A program made the position numbers and the translations under genes. Source: CAWARU01 sp963784575 (GTDB lineage: Bacteria > Pseudomonadota > Gammaproteobacteria > UBA6186 > Azoamicaceae). From it: a DNA stretch of 64,000 nt. The notes under the pieces are model-generated. The model was not told where the DNA came from and searched no databases. It saw nothing but the letters and a program-made list of their open reading frames with translations. The stretch spans positions 3,596,001-3,660,000 of the forward strand of contig CAWARU010000001.1 of assembly GCA_963784575.1 (NCBI GenBank), written 5' to 3'. Every line of letters starts with the position of its first letter. The stretch's first letter is position 1. This document shows positions 37,517 to 45,427 of the stretch, piece by piece.

Positions 37517-38080
37517 TTATTTTGTTTCTTTGAGTTCTGACAAAGAAGCCAAAATTTCTTTTAATGGAAGTCCCATCACATTAGTATAGCTTCCTTGTAG
37601 ATGATCAATTAAACAAGCACCCAATCCCTGAATACCATAAGATCCTGCTTTGTCCAGTGGCTCTCCTGTGTGTACATAGGCTTCTATTTCATCGAGGCTT
37701 AATGCTCTGAAGGAAACTGTTGTAGTAACATAATTTACAATTTCTTTAATGCCGAGTCTCACCGCATACCCTGTTAATACCTGGTGCTCTTTTCCTGACA
37801 GTGTTGACAACATGCGTACTGCATCTTGAAGATCGGTAGGTTTTCCAAACATCTCTGTTCCTAAACAAACCGTCGTATCTGCCGCAATGATGGGTAATTT
37901 GCTATTCGATACAACAGCATTGGCCTTTAATTTAGCCAATCGCATCACCATGTGATCTGGTTTTTCAGATTCTAACGGCGTTTCATCTACGTTGGGTGCG
38001 AATATCTCTATCTCAAACCCCAGGGAATGGAGAAGTTGGTAACGTCGTGGAGAAGTGGAAGCAAGTATGACCTGTTTCAT
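37517..38080 (-). CDS. maf: Maf-family nucleotide pyrophosphatase
   Basis: House-cleaning enzyme that hydrolyses non-canonical or modified nucleoside triphosphates; related proteins act on dTTP and UTP or on m7GTP. Signatures: LASTSPRRYQLL at the N-terminus, PNVDETPL, IAADTTVCLG with the catalytic Asp, LSGKEHQVLTGY, TGEPLDKAGSYGIQG and YTNVMGLPL. I start at the ATG at 38080 (MKQVILAST), the normal N-terminus; an ATG at 38104 would add eight residues. About 187 residues, normal for the family. The downstream secreted-protein gene follows after 19 bases on the same strand, so both may be co-transcribed. Confidence 0.93.
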   Translation of the reverse strand: MKQVILASTSPRRYQLLHSLGFEIEIFAPNVDETPLESEKPDHMVMRLAKLKANAVVSNSKLPIIAADTTVCLGTEMFGKPTDLQDAVRMLSTLSGKEHQVLTGYAVRLGIKEIVNYVTTTVSFRALSLDEIEAYVHTGEPLDKAGSYGIQGLGACLIDHLQGSYTNVMGLPLKEILASLSELKETK

Positions 38081-38186
38081 GCTGCGATTATATCCTATAC
38101 TCATATCCTAAATACGATATATGTTACAGAGGCTACCTGATAAAGAATATCAGGAGTATTACACTACCCAGACATGTTACTCTTAT

Positions 38187-39704
38187 TTATTGAATAATAC
38201 AAGCTCTTGACTTGACACTTGAATTAACATTTCCTGTTTTTACATTCTTTTGTGTTAATTGGGTAGGAGGTTCATCACTGACAATTTTTTGAAACGGATT
38301 CTGATTTGGTTTATCTTCCCTAGGATAGCAGGCATAATCAGTTATTATTTTTACGATAGAAGTATTTAAGGATATAGTAGCAGTTTGAAAGAAAGGTAAT
38401 AATATTTTATTTTGAATGATCTCTTTTTCTTTCAATTTTTCGACCCGAACCCTTAAATCTGGATCACTGATGAGCATCCCAGAGAACTTAGCTACAGCCA
38501 GTTCTCGTTCCTTGTAATGCCAAATCCCTGTGATATAGAATTCCCAAAGGTTCCTTTGGGATTCGGTACACCTTTGCTTGGCGGCAAATTCATACCATTT
38601 AAGGGCTTGATGAATATCTTTTTTGGTACCGATACCCTTAAAAAAACATTGCGCCAGATTTCGAACCGATTGCAGATGGCCTTGATTTGCTGCCTTTAAA
38701 TAAAATTCAAATCCCAGTTGGGTATAGTCACCGCCAAGACTCATATAATGATCGCCTAATACAGTTTGTGACATCGAACAGCCAAGTTTTGAATTCTTAT
38801 GATATAACACCAGCGCCGCTTGAAGATTTGGCGCCGCCATACCAATGCCTCGTTCTTGACATCTCGCAAGATGCCAGGTTCCTTTCAAATAACCCAGTTC
38901 ACCGGCTTTCCTATAGTATTCGATTGCTATTTGTAGCGGGTAGATTTGTCTAATGATGATTGCATTGTTTAGACCAATGGTGCCTCTTTCTATGCATTGC
39001 CCAAATTCAACATAAGCACTGGGGTACTCTTGCTCAATGGCTTGAAAAAAGAGATTAGTGACATCAGTATAAAAATCCCATTCTCCTATGATACGCGCAT
39101 CTAATAATGCGCCATACCAAGTTTGTGCTACCGCAAAATTTGATTTTTTAGGTTTAACAGAAAGCTCGTACCATGTCGCAGCCTCATGGACATTTTTTTC
39201 GAGACCGGCTAAGCCTAATTCATGGCAACGAGCAATATAGCACAACGCTACCGCATTGGTATTTTTCTTACCCTTAATCTTCCAGTCTTTGGCCAGCTCA
39301 AATAATTGCAAGGCCTCGTGGTGATTTTGTTGGATATGGAAACCTTCGAAAGTGAAAAGAGCAAGAAGGGTGATGGCGGCAAAAGGAGTGGATGCTTCAC
39401 TGTGTTTGGTTTCTGCAGTAAGTTTTGTAATTGCAGTATGCTGGGTCTCCGTGCTTGATTTTGTTACTTTTATTTGTTCCATTTCCACTTTCTTCTTTGT
39501 TTCTGAAATAAGTTTTTTGAGCTTTTTAATAGAATCGGAAATGATAGTTTCATTCACAATCAATTGAGTTTTTTCAGGATTCAGCAATGTGTTAATTATT
39601 GTTTGTGTTTCTCTTAGGAGTTCTTTATTAGAATTTTTTGATGTCAGATCCTCCTCAATCATCTTATTAATTTGTTTTAAAGAAAATAATATTCTAAATT
39701 TCAT
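38187..39704 (-). CDS. Sel1-repeat protein with C-terminal CaaX box
   Basis: A 505-residue protein without signal peptide. Residues 1-100 are helical; residues about 110-410 contain six to seven Sel1-like (TPR-type) repeats, with typical units such as AVALCYIARCHELGLAGLEK, AIEYYRKAGELGYLKG, LARCQERGIG and ALKWYEFAAKQ. Sel1-repeat proteins in Legionella and Coxiella mediate protein contacts during host infection. The protein ends SVKSRACIIQ. This is a textbook CaaX tetrapeptide (Cys-Ile-Ile-Gln) preceded by basic residues, the signal for eukaryotic farnesyl transferase; Legionella and other intracellular bacteria use it to place effectors in host membranes. The stop codon follows directly (38187-38189). 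Strong candidate for a host-lipidated effector, though delivery is not shown. Confidence 0.82.
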   Translation of the reverse strand: MKFRILFSLKQINKMIEEDLTSKNSNKELLRETQTIINTLLNPEKTQLIVNETIISDSIKKLKKLISETKKKVEMEQIKVTKSSTETQHTAITKLTAETKHSEASTPFAAITLLALFTFEGFHIQQNHHEALQLFELAKDWKIKGKKNTNAVALCYIARCHELGLAGLEKNVHEAATWYELSVKPKKSNFAVAQTWYGALLDARIIGEWDFYTDVTNLFFQAIEQEYPSAYVEFGQCIERGTIGLNNAIIIRQIYPLQIAIEYYRKAGELGYLKGTWHLARCQERGIGMAAPNLQAALVLYHKNSKLGCSMSQTVLGDHYMSLGGDYTQLGFEFYLKAANQGHLQSVRNLAQCFFKGIGTKKDIHQALKWYEFAAKQRCTESQRNLWEFYITGIWHYKERELAVAKFSGMLISDPDLRVRVEKLKEKEIIQNKILLPFFQTATISLNTSIVKIITDYACYPREDKPNQNPFQKIVSDEPPTQLTQKNVKTGNVNSSVKSRACIIQ

Positions 39705-39978
39705 AAATTTACCTCGTAGATTGTAATGGTTTTTGGAAATGATTTAAACCTATAATCATGTTAAATTAATATAATTCTAATTAAGTGCGAGAGATTTATA
39801 TCTGTAAAACCCGGATGGTTCTTTGATATACACGCAATGATTTTGTCGAATTTCAATACCAGAGGATTCCTTGAGACCCTCTACATGCCAAGTAATCGGT
39901 ACAGAATATAGTTTTCAGCCGATAATAGCAATAGAGTGCATGTAATTATTTCTTACTTTCAATTTAACTTCAAAATAT

Positions 39979-42024
39979 ATGAAAATAATAGGAAAATTTA
40001 AGTACCAAGTCGCTGTAATTCTTATATTAATATTATTTTTCATCTGTTTTATTGGAGGTATTTCGAATGTTTTTGCTGAAAATGCCGAAACTGCTGAAAA
40101 TCTAGGATATACACCCAATATTCCTCAAACAAACCCGAACACGAACCCGAACCCAAATCAAAACCAAAAACTTCAAACAAACCAGCCTATTCAAAATCTT
40201 CAAAACACCCAAAACCTGCATTTAAACCAAGAAAGAATATTAAACTACAAGGCTTATATCAAAATTCATGAAGACAGCCTCATAGAAGTCACTGAAACAA
40301 TTACCGTAAAAAGTACCGGACAAAAAATCAAACATGGTATTTATCGAGATTTTCCCACCGTTTACAGAGATGTGCACGGAACATTAACCGTTCCTTTTGA
40401 TGTATTAGATGTTCGTCTGGGTAATTTCCCAATCGACCATTTTCAACAGCATTTGATGAATGGAGTTCGACTCTATATCGGAAATAAAAGGATGAACTTG
40501 ACGCCTGGTGTTTATACTTACACCATTCATTATACCACAGCAAAGCAGATAGGCTTTTTCCCAGATTTTGACGATCTTTATTGGAACGTCACTGGAAATG
40601 CCTGGGTGTTTCCGATCGATTCAGTGTATGCCGAAGTAGAGTTACCTCCCGGTGCCAAAGTATTGCAATCTGCGGCTTATACCGGATTGCAAGGCGCAAG
40701 AGGTCAAGATTTTCAGACTTTTTTCCAAAACAATGGTAATATCGTTTTTCAAACCACTCGAGGATTAGCACCCTACGAAGGTTTAACCATCGCTGTTTCC
40801 TGGCCCAAAGGTTTTGTCGATGCGAGCAAGCTTAATTTGGGCCGCCATCATGCCGCAAATTTTTTAAATGTGAAAGTGGCCGCTATTTGTTTTGCCATCG
40901 TGCTGCTGTATTTTATGCTCATTCGATATTTTACCCACACCAAGCTCGGCGTCGTGATCCCCCTCTACCAACCTCCGGCAGATTTGTCTCCTGCTGAAGT
41001 TTCATATCTTGCCAATAGAGGTTATCGCGCTGTAAAAGGCCGTGTAGACTTCAGTGCTCTGAGTGGTGCCTTAATTAATCTCGCTGTGAAAGGAAAAATC
41101 AAAATTATCCATAAAGATACTGGCTCTGATTATACCATCAAAAAATTGACAGATACTCTTGACGGTTTGTCAGAGGATGAGAAAATTCTGATGAGTCTTT
41201 TTAAAACGACGGAAGATTTCAATCTCTCCAATCTTAAAAAACAAAGAGAAAAGGCCATTGCATTTAACCAGGGCATCAAAGATTTTTATCAAAAATTGCG
41301 CGATAATTGTTCAAAATTTCTGTTCAGCCATCGGATTGCCAAAGTGTTTGCTTGGATTATCGTAGTGATTGCCTTGTTGGTTATTGCGCCATTTCTAACC
41401 TGGCATACTTTTTGGCTGTCTGTTAGCCTAGGTGTTATTTTAGGGTTGATAATGAATATTGTGCAAAATCCTCTATCTTTTGGAAATTACATTGTAATCA
41501 TTTTTATCGCGGCATTTACTGTATTTTGGCTGGGGGGGCCCTCAATTTTTTCAGATATCGACAGCAGCGATCTGATTGTCATGTTGCTCACTGCACTCAT
41601 CCTCACCGTAGCACTTTCTCAAAAATACGAAGGATATACCAAGCCAGGGATAAAAACCATGACCGACATTGAAGGCTTTAAACTTTTCCTGACTGTCACA
41701 GAAAAAGATCGCTATCGATTATTACAAAGTCCCGAAGTTACCCCCGAAATTTTCGAAAAATACCTGCCTTATGCTATTGCCCTTGGAGTTTCCGATGCGT
41801 GGCAGCAGGCTTTCGCTAACGAATTTTTTCAACCCGGATGGTACGAGGGACGTCAAGGCTACCAAGTGCAGTCTTTTAATCAACAACTTACCGCCTTTTC
41901 AACGGCAGTCGCAGCTGGAGCAATGGTTTCTGCTGCCGCAAGCCGGCCAGGATCGAGTTCTGGATTTGGGGGAGGGGGATTCTCTGGCGGCGGAGGTGGT
42001 GGTGGCGGAGGTGGTGGTTGGTAG
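39979..42024 (+). CDS. DUF2207 membrane protein with poly-glycine tail
   Basis: A 681-residue membrane protein. Residues 1-33 are a signal peptide, residues 44-80 an Asn/Pro/Gln-rich low-complexity linker, then a DUF2207-type extracytoplasmic domain (residues 85-285: LNYKAYIKIHEDSLIEVTE and RGLAPYEGLTIAVSWPKGF are family-typical), a membrane helix at 295-318, a cytoplasmic winged-helix-like segment, further helices around 455-550 and a C-terminal GGGGGGGGGGGW end. DUF2207 proteins commonly sit next to LemA genes, as here (81 bases upstream of lemA). The pair is thought to act at the envelope, but its role is not established. The Gly-rich ending is normal for the family. Confidence 0.88.
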   Translation: MKIIGKFKYQVAVILILILFFICFIGGISNVFAENAETAENLGYTPNIPQTNPNTNPNPNQNQKLQTNQPIQNLQNTQNLHLNQERILNYKAYIKIHEDSLIEVTETITVKSTGQKIKHGIYRDFPTVYRDVHGTLTVPFDVLDVRLGNFPIDHFQQHLMNGVRLYIGNKRMNLTPGVYTYTIHYTTAKQIGFFPDFDDLYWNVTGNAWVFPIDSVYAEVELPPGAKVLQSAAYTGLQGARGQDFQTFFQNNGNIVFQTTRGLAPYEGLTIAVSWPKGFVDASKLNLGRHHAANFLNVKVAAICFAIVLLYFMLIRYFTHTKLGVVIPLYQPPADLSPAEVSYLANRGYRAVKGRVDFSALSGALINLAVKGKIKIIHKDTGSDYTIKKLTDTLDGLSEDEKILMSLFKTTEDFNLSNLKKQREKAIAFNQGIKDFYQKLRDNCSKFLFSHRIAKVFAWIIVVIALLVIAPFLTWHTFWLSVSLGVILGLIMNIVQNPLSFGNYIVIIFIAAFTVFWLGGPSIFSDIDSSDLIVMLLTALILTVALSQKYEGYTKPGIKTMTDIEGFKLFLTVTEKDRYRLLQSPEVTPEIFEKYLPYAIALGVSDAWQQAFANEFFQPGWYEGRQGYQVQSFNQQLTAFSTAVAAGAMVSAAASRPGSSSGFGGGGFSGGGGGGGGGGGW

Positions 42025-42104
42025 AACCATATTTTTATCTATACTAAAAGAAGCTCGATGTTTAATTTCAAGATGCAGGAATTTTAACTTCAATAGGTGG
42101 ATCC

Positions 42105-42671
42105 ATGGAAACTTCAGTCATAATTTTAATTGTCATTGTGTTGATTGTACTGGGATCTGTAGTTTGGGCAATAGGAATCTATAACAAATTGGTCACAGAT
42201 CGCAATATGGTAGCAGAAGGCTGGAGCGGCATAGATGTTCAGCTAAAGAGGCGTTCCGATTTGATTCCTAATCTGATTGAAACAGTCAAAGGTTATATGG
42301 GTCATGAAAAAGGTGTTTTGGAAGACGTCACCGCTATGCGTGCAAAAGCAATGAATGCTGGAGCGCTTCCTGAGCGAGCACAAGCAGAAGGCATGTTATC
42401 TGCTGCACTATCGAAGATGTTTGCCTTGGCAGAAAATTATCCTGATTTAAAGGCAAGCGCAAACTTTATTGAATTGCAAAAGAGTTTGAGTGATATTGAA
42501 GATCAATTACAATTAGCGAGAAGATATTACAATGGTACCGCACGAAATTTTAATATTATGATTGAGTCCTTTCCGAGCAACATCATTGCTCATTCATTTA
42601 ATTTCAGTAAAGCGAGCTATTTTGAAGTTGAAAATGCTGCAGAGCGGGAAGCACCTAAAGTGAAATTCTAG
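42105..42671 (+). CDS. lemA: LemA family protein
   Basis: A 188-residue protein with an N-terminal membrane anchor (residues 4-27) and a helical-bundle domain facing the other side. Family signature: YNKLVTDRNMVAEGWSGIDV in outline, LKRRSDLIPNLIETVKGYM, and the late ARRYYNGTARNFN and FPSNIIAHSFNF segments. LemA proteins are widespread, of unclear biochemical role, and typically paired with DUF2207 or M48 proteases. Length is normal. Likely co-transcribed with the DUF2207 gene. Confidence 0.93.
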   Translation: METSVIILIVIVLIVLGSVVWAIGIYNKLVTDRNMVAEGWSGIDVQLKRRSDLIPNLIETVKGYMGHEKGVLEDVTAMRAKAMNAGALPERAQAEGMLSAALSKMFALAENYPDLKASANFIELQKSLSDIEDQLQLARRYYNGTARNFNIMIESFPSNIIAHSFNFSKASYFEVENAAEREAPKVKF

Positions 42672-42868
42672 AGTGAATAATCACCATTTCTTGCCTCAGT
42701 TTCTATTGCTTGTTCTTGCCCTCAGTTCTAAATGCAGAAACTTGAGTTTCAAAATCTGGAACTTGAAAACAATTTAATAATAGTGATAGCATAGCATCGT
42801 CTCATTTTCTATTCATATTTGTAACATGTTTATAACATGTAACTTAACTAAATTAAACGAGGTTTTTT

Positions 42869-43828
42869 ATGCCTAACCATTCAGGCCATAATCGACGTTC
42901 TCTTCCCAAACCCCTCATGAATCTGCTCAAATTTCTGGGTACAGTAGGCTTAGTTTATGCTGGCTCAAGAATGAAACAAGCATTTGCTGAACAAATTGCA
43001 GCAGTGCCAAAACAAGAAGCGGCGGACCTTGTTGCCGGATCTTTATCTGAATCATCACCAGAGTCATCAGCGACATTGTTACCTGAATCGTCACCCTGTG
43101 CATCAATTGCTCCTGAGTCACCAGTATTGAATAGCGCTATGCTCGCAGAAACATTTTCTGCAAGTTTAAAAAATATAGAAACCATGGTTGTAGTCAATAG
43201 ACTGGAGGGTGAGCTATTAGAAAAACCGATAACAATTCATGGCTTGCCATTCCAAGGTGAATCGATTAAATGCCAAGATATACAGAAAAGCAAAGATAAA
43301 AGCAAAAAAATGGAATTTGTTATTTTCGGTAAACCTAAAAAAACTGTTAAAGGCAGTTCAATTGACTTGAGTTCCTCATCAATAAAGGACGATTCCGTTG
43401 TTACTATTCTTAATTCAAGGGATCCTTGGGATATGAGTGAATCCGAGATAAGACATGCGGACGTTATTTGCGCATCTGCTATTCCAGATATGAATGGGGA
43501 TGGTATTGCAGAACTTGTAATTAGTGCAGTACCCCGTATTGAAAAATTGAAACTGGGTTCTGAAGATCCATCTAAAGCTGATGCCGTTCCAATGGTGCCT
43601 GAAACTGAGTGCATCTCTCGCCAAGATCTTAATCGTGGTTTAGCTCTAGGTATAGCAATAACTTCGGTAATCGGTGCAGCATCTAATATTTTCTGTGGTT
43701 TTAGCTTTAGACGTGAATGTCGTCGCGGCTTACAGGATAAAGGATATTTGAGACAAGAATCTGAAGTAGAAAAAAGAATGCGCGAAATTGGAGCAGTTCG
43801 AGTTGGTCCTAGGGCTTGGATTGCTTGA
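42869..43828 (+). CDS. Hypothetical protein with N-terminal anchor and FG-GAP-like motif
   Basis: A 319-residue protein starting MPNHSGHNRR. Residues 14-32 contain a moderately hydrophobic helix (LMNLLKFLGTVGLVYAG) that may be an anchor or uncleaved signal. Residues 45-95 are a Ser/Pro/Glu-rich linker with several copies of the ESSP unit. Residues 205-222 read SAIPDMNGDGIAELVISA, matching the calcium-binding FG-GAP/integrin-alpha-like motif (D-x-N-x-D-G). A second weak hydrophobic stretch is at about 252-275. The start follows ACGAGG. No clear family beyond this motif; a surface or secreted protein is likely. Confidence 0.65.
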   Translation: MPNHSGHNRRSLPKPLMNLLKFLGTVGLVYAGSRMKQAFAEQIAAVPKQEAADLVAGSLSESSPESSATLLPESSPCASIAPESPVLNSAMLAETFSASLKNIETMVVVNRLEGELLEKPITIHGLPFQGESIKCQDIQKSKDKSKKMEFVIFGKPKKTVKGSSIDLSSSSIKDDSVVTILNSRDPWDMSESEIRHADVICASAIPDMNGDGIAELVISAVPRIEKLKLGSEDPSKADAVPMVPETECISRQDLNRGLALGIAITSVIGAASNIFCGFSFRRECRRGLQDKGYLRQESEVEKRMREIGAVRVGPRAWIA

Positions 43829-43894
43829 CAGACTACAAATAATGATTGCGATGTTATAGTGACTGGTCAGCGGTAAATAGACTAAATTTATATT

Positions 43895-43985
43895 AATAAG
43901 GTCATACTTTAAGTATGGTTATATTTTAAATACGATCATATTTTTAGGTAAAATCATATTTTAAGTAAGATCATACTGTTTTCTT
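43895..43985 (+). repeat. Degenerate tandem repeat before the diguanylate cyclase gene
   Basis: About five imperfect copies of a GATCATATTTTAAGTA-like unit (roughly 17-20 bases) run from 43895 to 43985. They fill the upstream region of the GGDEF gene. They may be slippage debris or a set of binding sites, but nothing more can be said from the sequence. Confidence 0.55.
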
Positions 43986-44017
43986 TTATAAATTTTGATT
44001 TTTCATAACGCATTTAC

Positions 44018-45184
44018 ATGAAATATTTACCGCGCACCAGCACTGAATTCTGGATTATTCTGCTTGCATTCTTTGCACTAGTTGCCATTAATGTTATTTC
44101 CATTTCTACTTACCGGCAAATGCAAGACTTGCGTGAAGAAACGGAATGGGTAAGTCATACCTACCAGGTAATTCAAACTTCGGATCGAATTTATTACAAT
44201 ATCCTGCTCTTAGGAAATTCTGCCAGAGCATATTTGCTGACTTCAGATGAGCACTATCTCAAGGAAATTGATAATTTTAAAATCCTTATCTTTGGGGATC
44301 TGGGACAGTTGAAGAGCATGACTTCAGACAATCCCTCTCAACAAAAGAGATTGGAAACTTACGATGCGCTCATAAGAGATAGATTTATATTGCTAGAAAG
44401 TACCATTCGACTTATGGAAGCAAATAACATCACACATCCAATGATTAAAGACGAGGTGAAGGAAAGCTCGAATTTGACTCAGCACATGCGAGAGCTCCAT
44501 GATCAAATCAATAATGAAGAACAAAGGCTTTTGTCAATACGTGTCGGCGTTGTAAATGATCATTCCAAAAAAGTAGAATTTTACACAATGGTGAGTGATC
44601 AATTCAGCAATATCATTCTTCTCATCGGTTTAGGTCTTCTGCTGTATCAATTAAAACTTCGCGCTGATGCAGAAGATAAACTGAAACATCTTGCCTATCA
44701 TGACAACCTGACTGGGCTCGTAAATCGTGTCTATCTTAAGAAGCGAGTTATTGAAGCAATACAGAACGCAGTGCGACATGGTGAAGGGATAGCTATGGTA
44801 TTTATTGATTTAGATAATTTCAAGCCCATCAATGATGAGTATGGCCATGATGTGGGTGATTTTGTGTTAAAAACTATTTCAAAAAGGCTGCTTGAACATG
44901 TCAGAACCATTGACACCGTCTGTCGCCTGGGCGGCGATGAATTTGTCATTATTCTATCAGGCATCAAGAGTAAAGAAGATGTAGAAATAGCGATAGAAAA
45001 AATTACCACGCTTATCCGGCATGAAATAAGCTACAAAAATTATCGTTTCTTCATGACGGCAAGTATTGGAATAAGCCTCTATCCAGAGAACGGTACAGAT
45101 CATGGAACACTTATTAAAAGAGCGGATACGGCAATGTATCGTGCCAAACAAGCCGGCGGAAATAATTATCAATATTATAGATAA
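44018..45184 (+). CDS. Diguanylate cyclase with CHASE3-like sensor
   Basis: A 388-residue membrane-bound enzyme that makes cyclic di-GMP. Residues 12-32 are a membrane helix; residues 33-190 form a helical extracytoplasmic sensor resembling CHASE3 (pattern LLGNSARAYLLTSDEHYLKE, in outline); a second membrane helix is at about 192-210; residues 220-388 are the GGDEF domain. The active site is perfect: RLGGDEF with GGDEF at residues 305-309, preceded by an I-site RTID at 296-299 with the usual five-residue spacing, so the enzyme should be active and product-inhibited. The domain continues to YRAKQAGGNNY. It stands alone among accessory genes; no phosphodiesterase is nearby. The input signal is unknown. 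Confidence 0.93.
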   Translation: MKYLPRTSTEFWIILLAFFALVAINVISISTYRQMQDLREETEWVSHTYQVIQTSDRIYYNILLLGNSARAYLLTSDEHYLKEIDNFKILIFGDLGQLKSMTSDNPSQQKRLETYDALIRDRFILLESTIRLMEANNITHPMIKDEVKESSNLTQHMRELHDQINNEEQRLLSIRVGVVNDHSKKVEFYTMVSDQFSNIILLIGLGLLLYQLKLRADAEDKLKHLAYHDNLTGLVNRVYLKKRVIEAIQNAVRHGEGIAMVFIDLDNFKPINDEYGHDVGDFVLKTISKRLLEHVRTIDTVCRLGGDEFVIILSGIKSKEDVEIAIEKITTLIRHEISYKNYRFFMTASIGISLYPENGTDHGTLIKRADTAMYRAKQAGGNNYQYYR

Positions 45185-45211
45185 TAACGTGGATTATAGA
45201 TAATAACGTGC
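45165..45211 (+). repeat. Tandem duplication over a stop codon
   Basis: The unit TTATAGATAATAACGTG occurs twice in tandem with two intervening bases; the first copy contains the stop of the diguanylate cyclase gene. The following gap to 45427 contains no gene that I can support. The duplication duplicates the stop but not a functional feature. Confidence 0.6.
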
Positions 45212-45427
45212 AGTTACCAATTAAAAAACAACAAATTTATTGAATTTATCCTAAGGGAACCAGTCTAACGTATTAGTTCTAGACAAGCTTTAGGCCTAGA
45301 TGTCGTTTTTAGTCTATAGCTTAATCTTCAGCTTAAAAAGTATTTTTGCAAGTACACAGTGTTGCATATGAAATTTTGTAACTGATGTGTGTATGTATCT
45401 CTGAATTTATTCATTAAGGAGAATACT

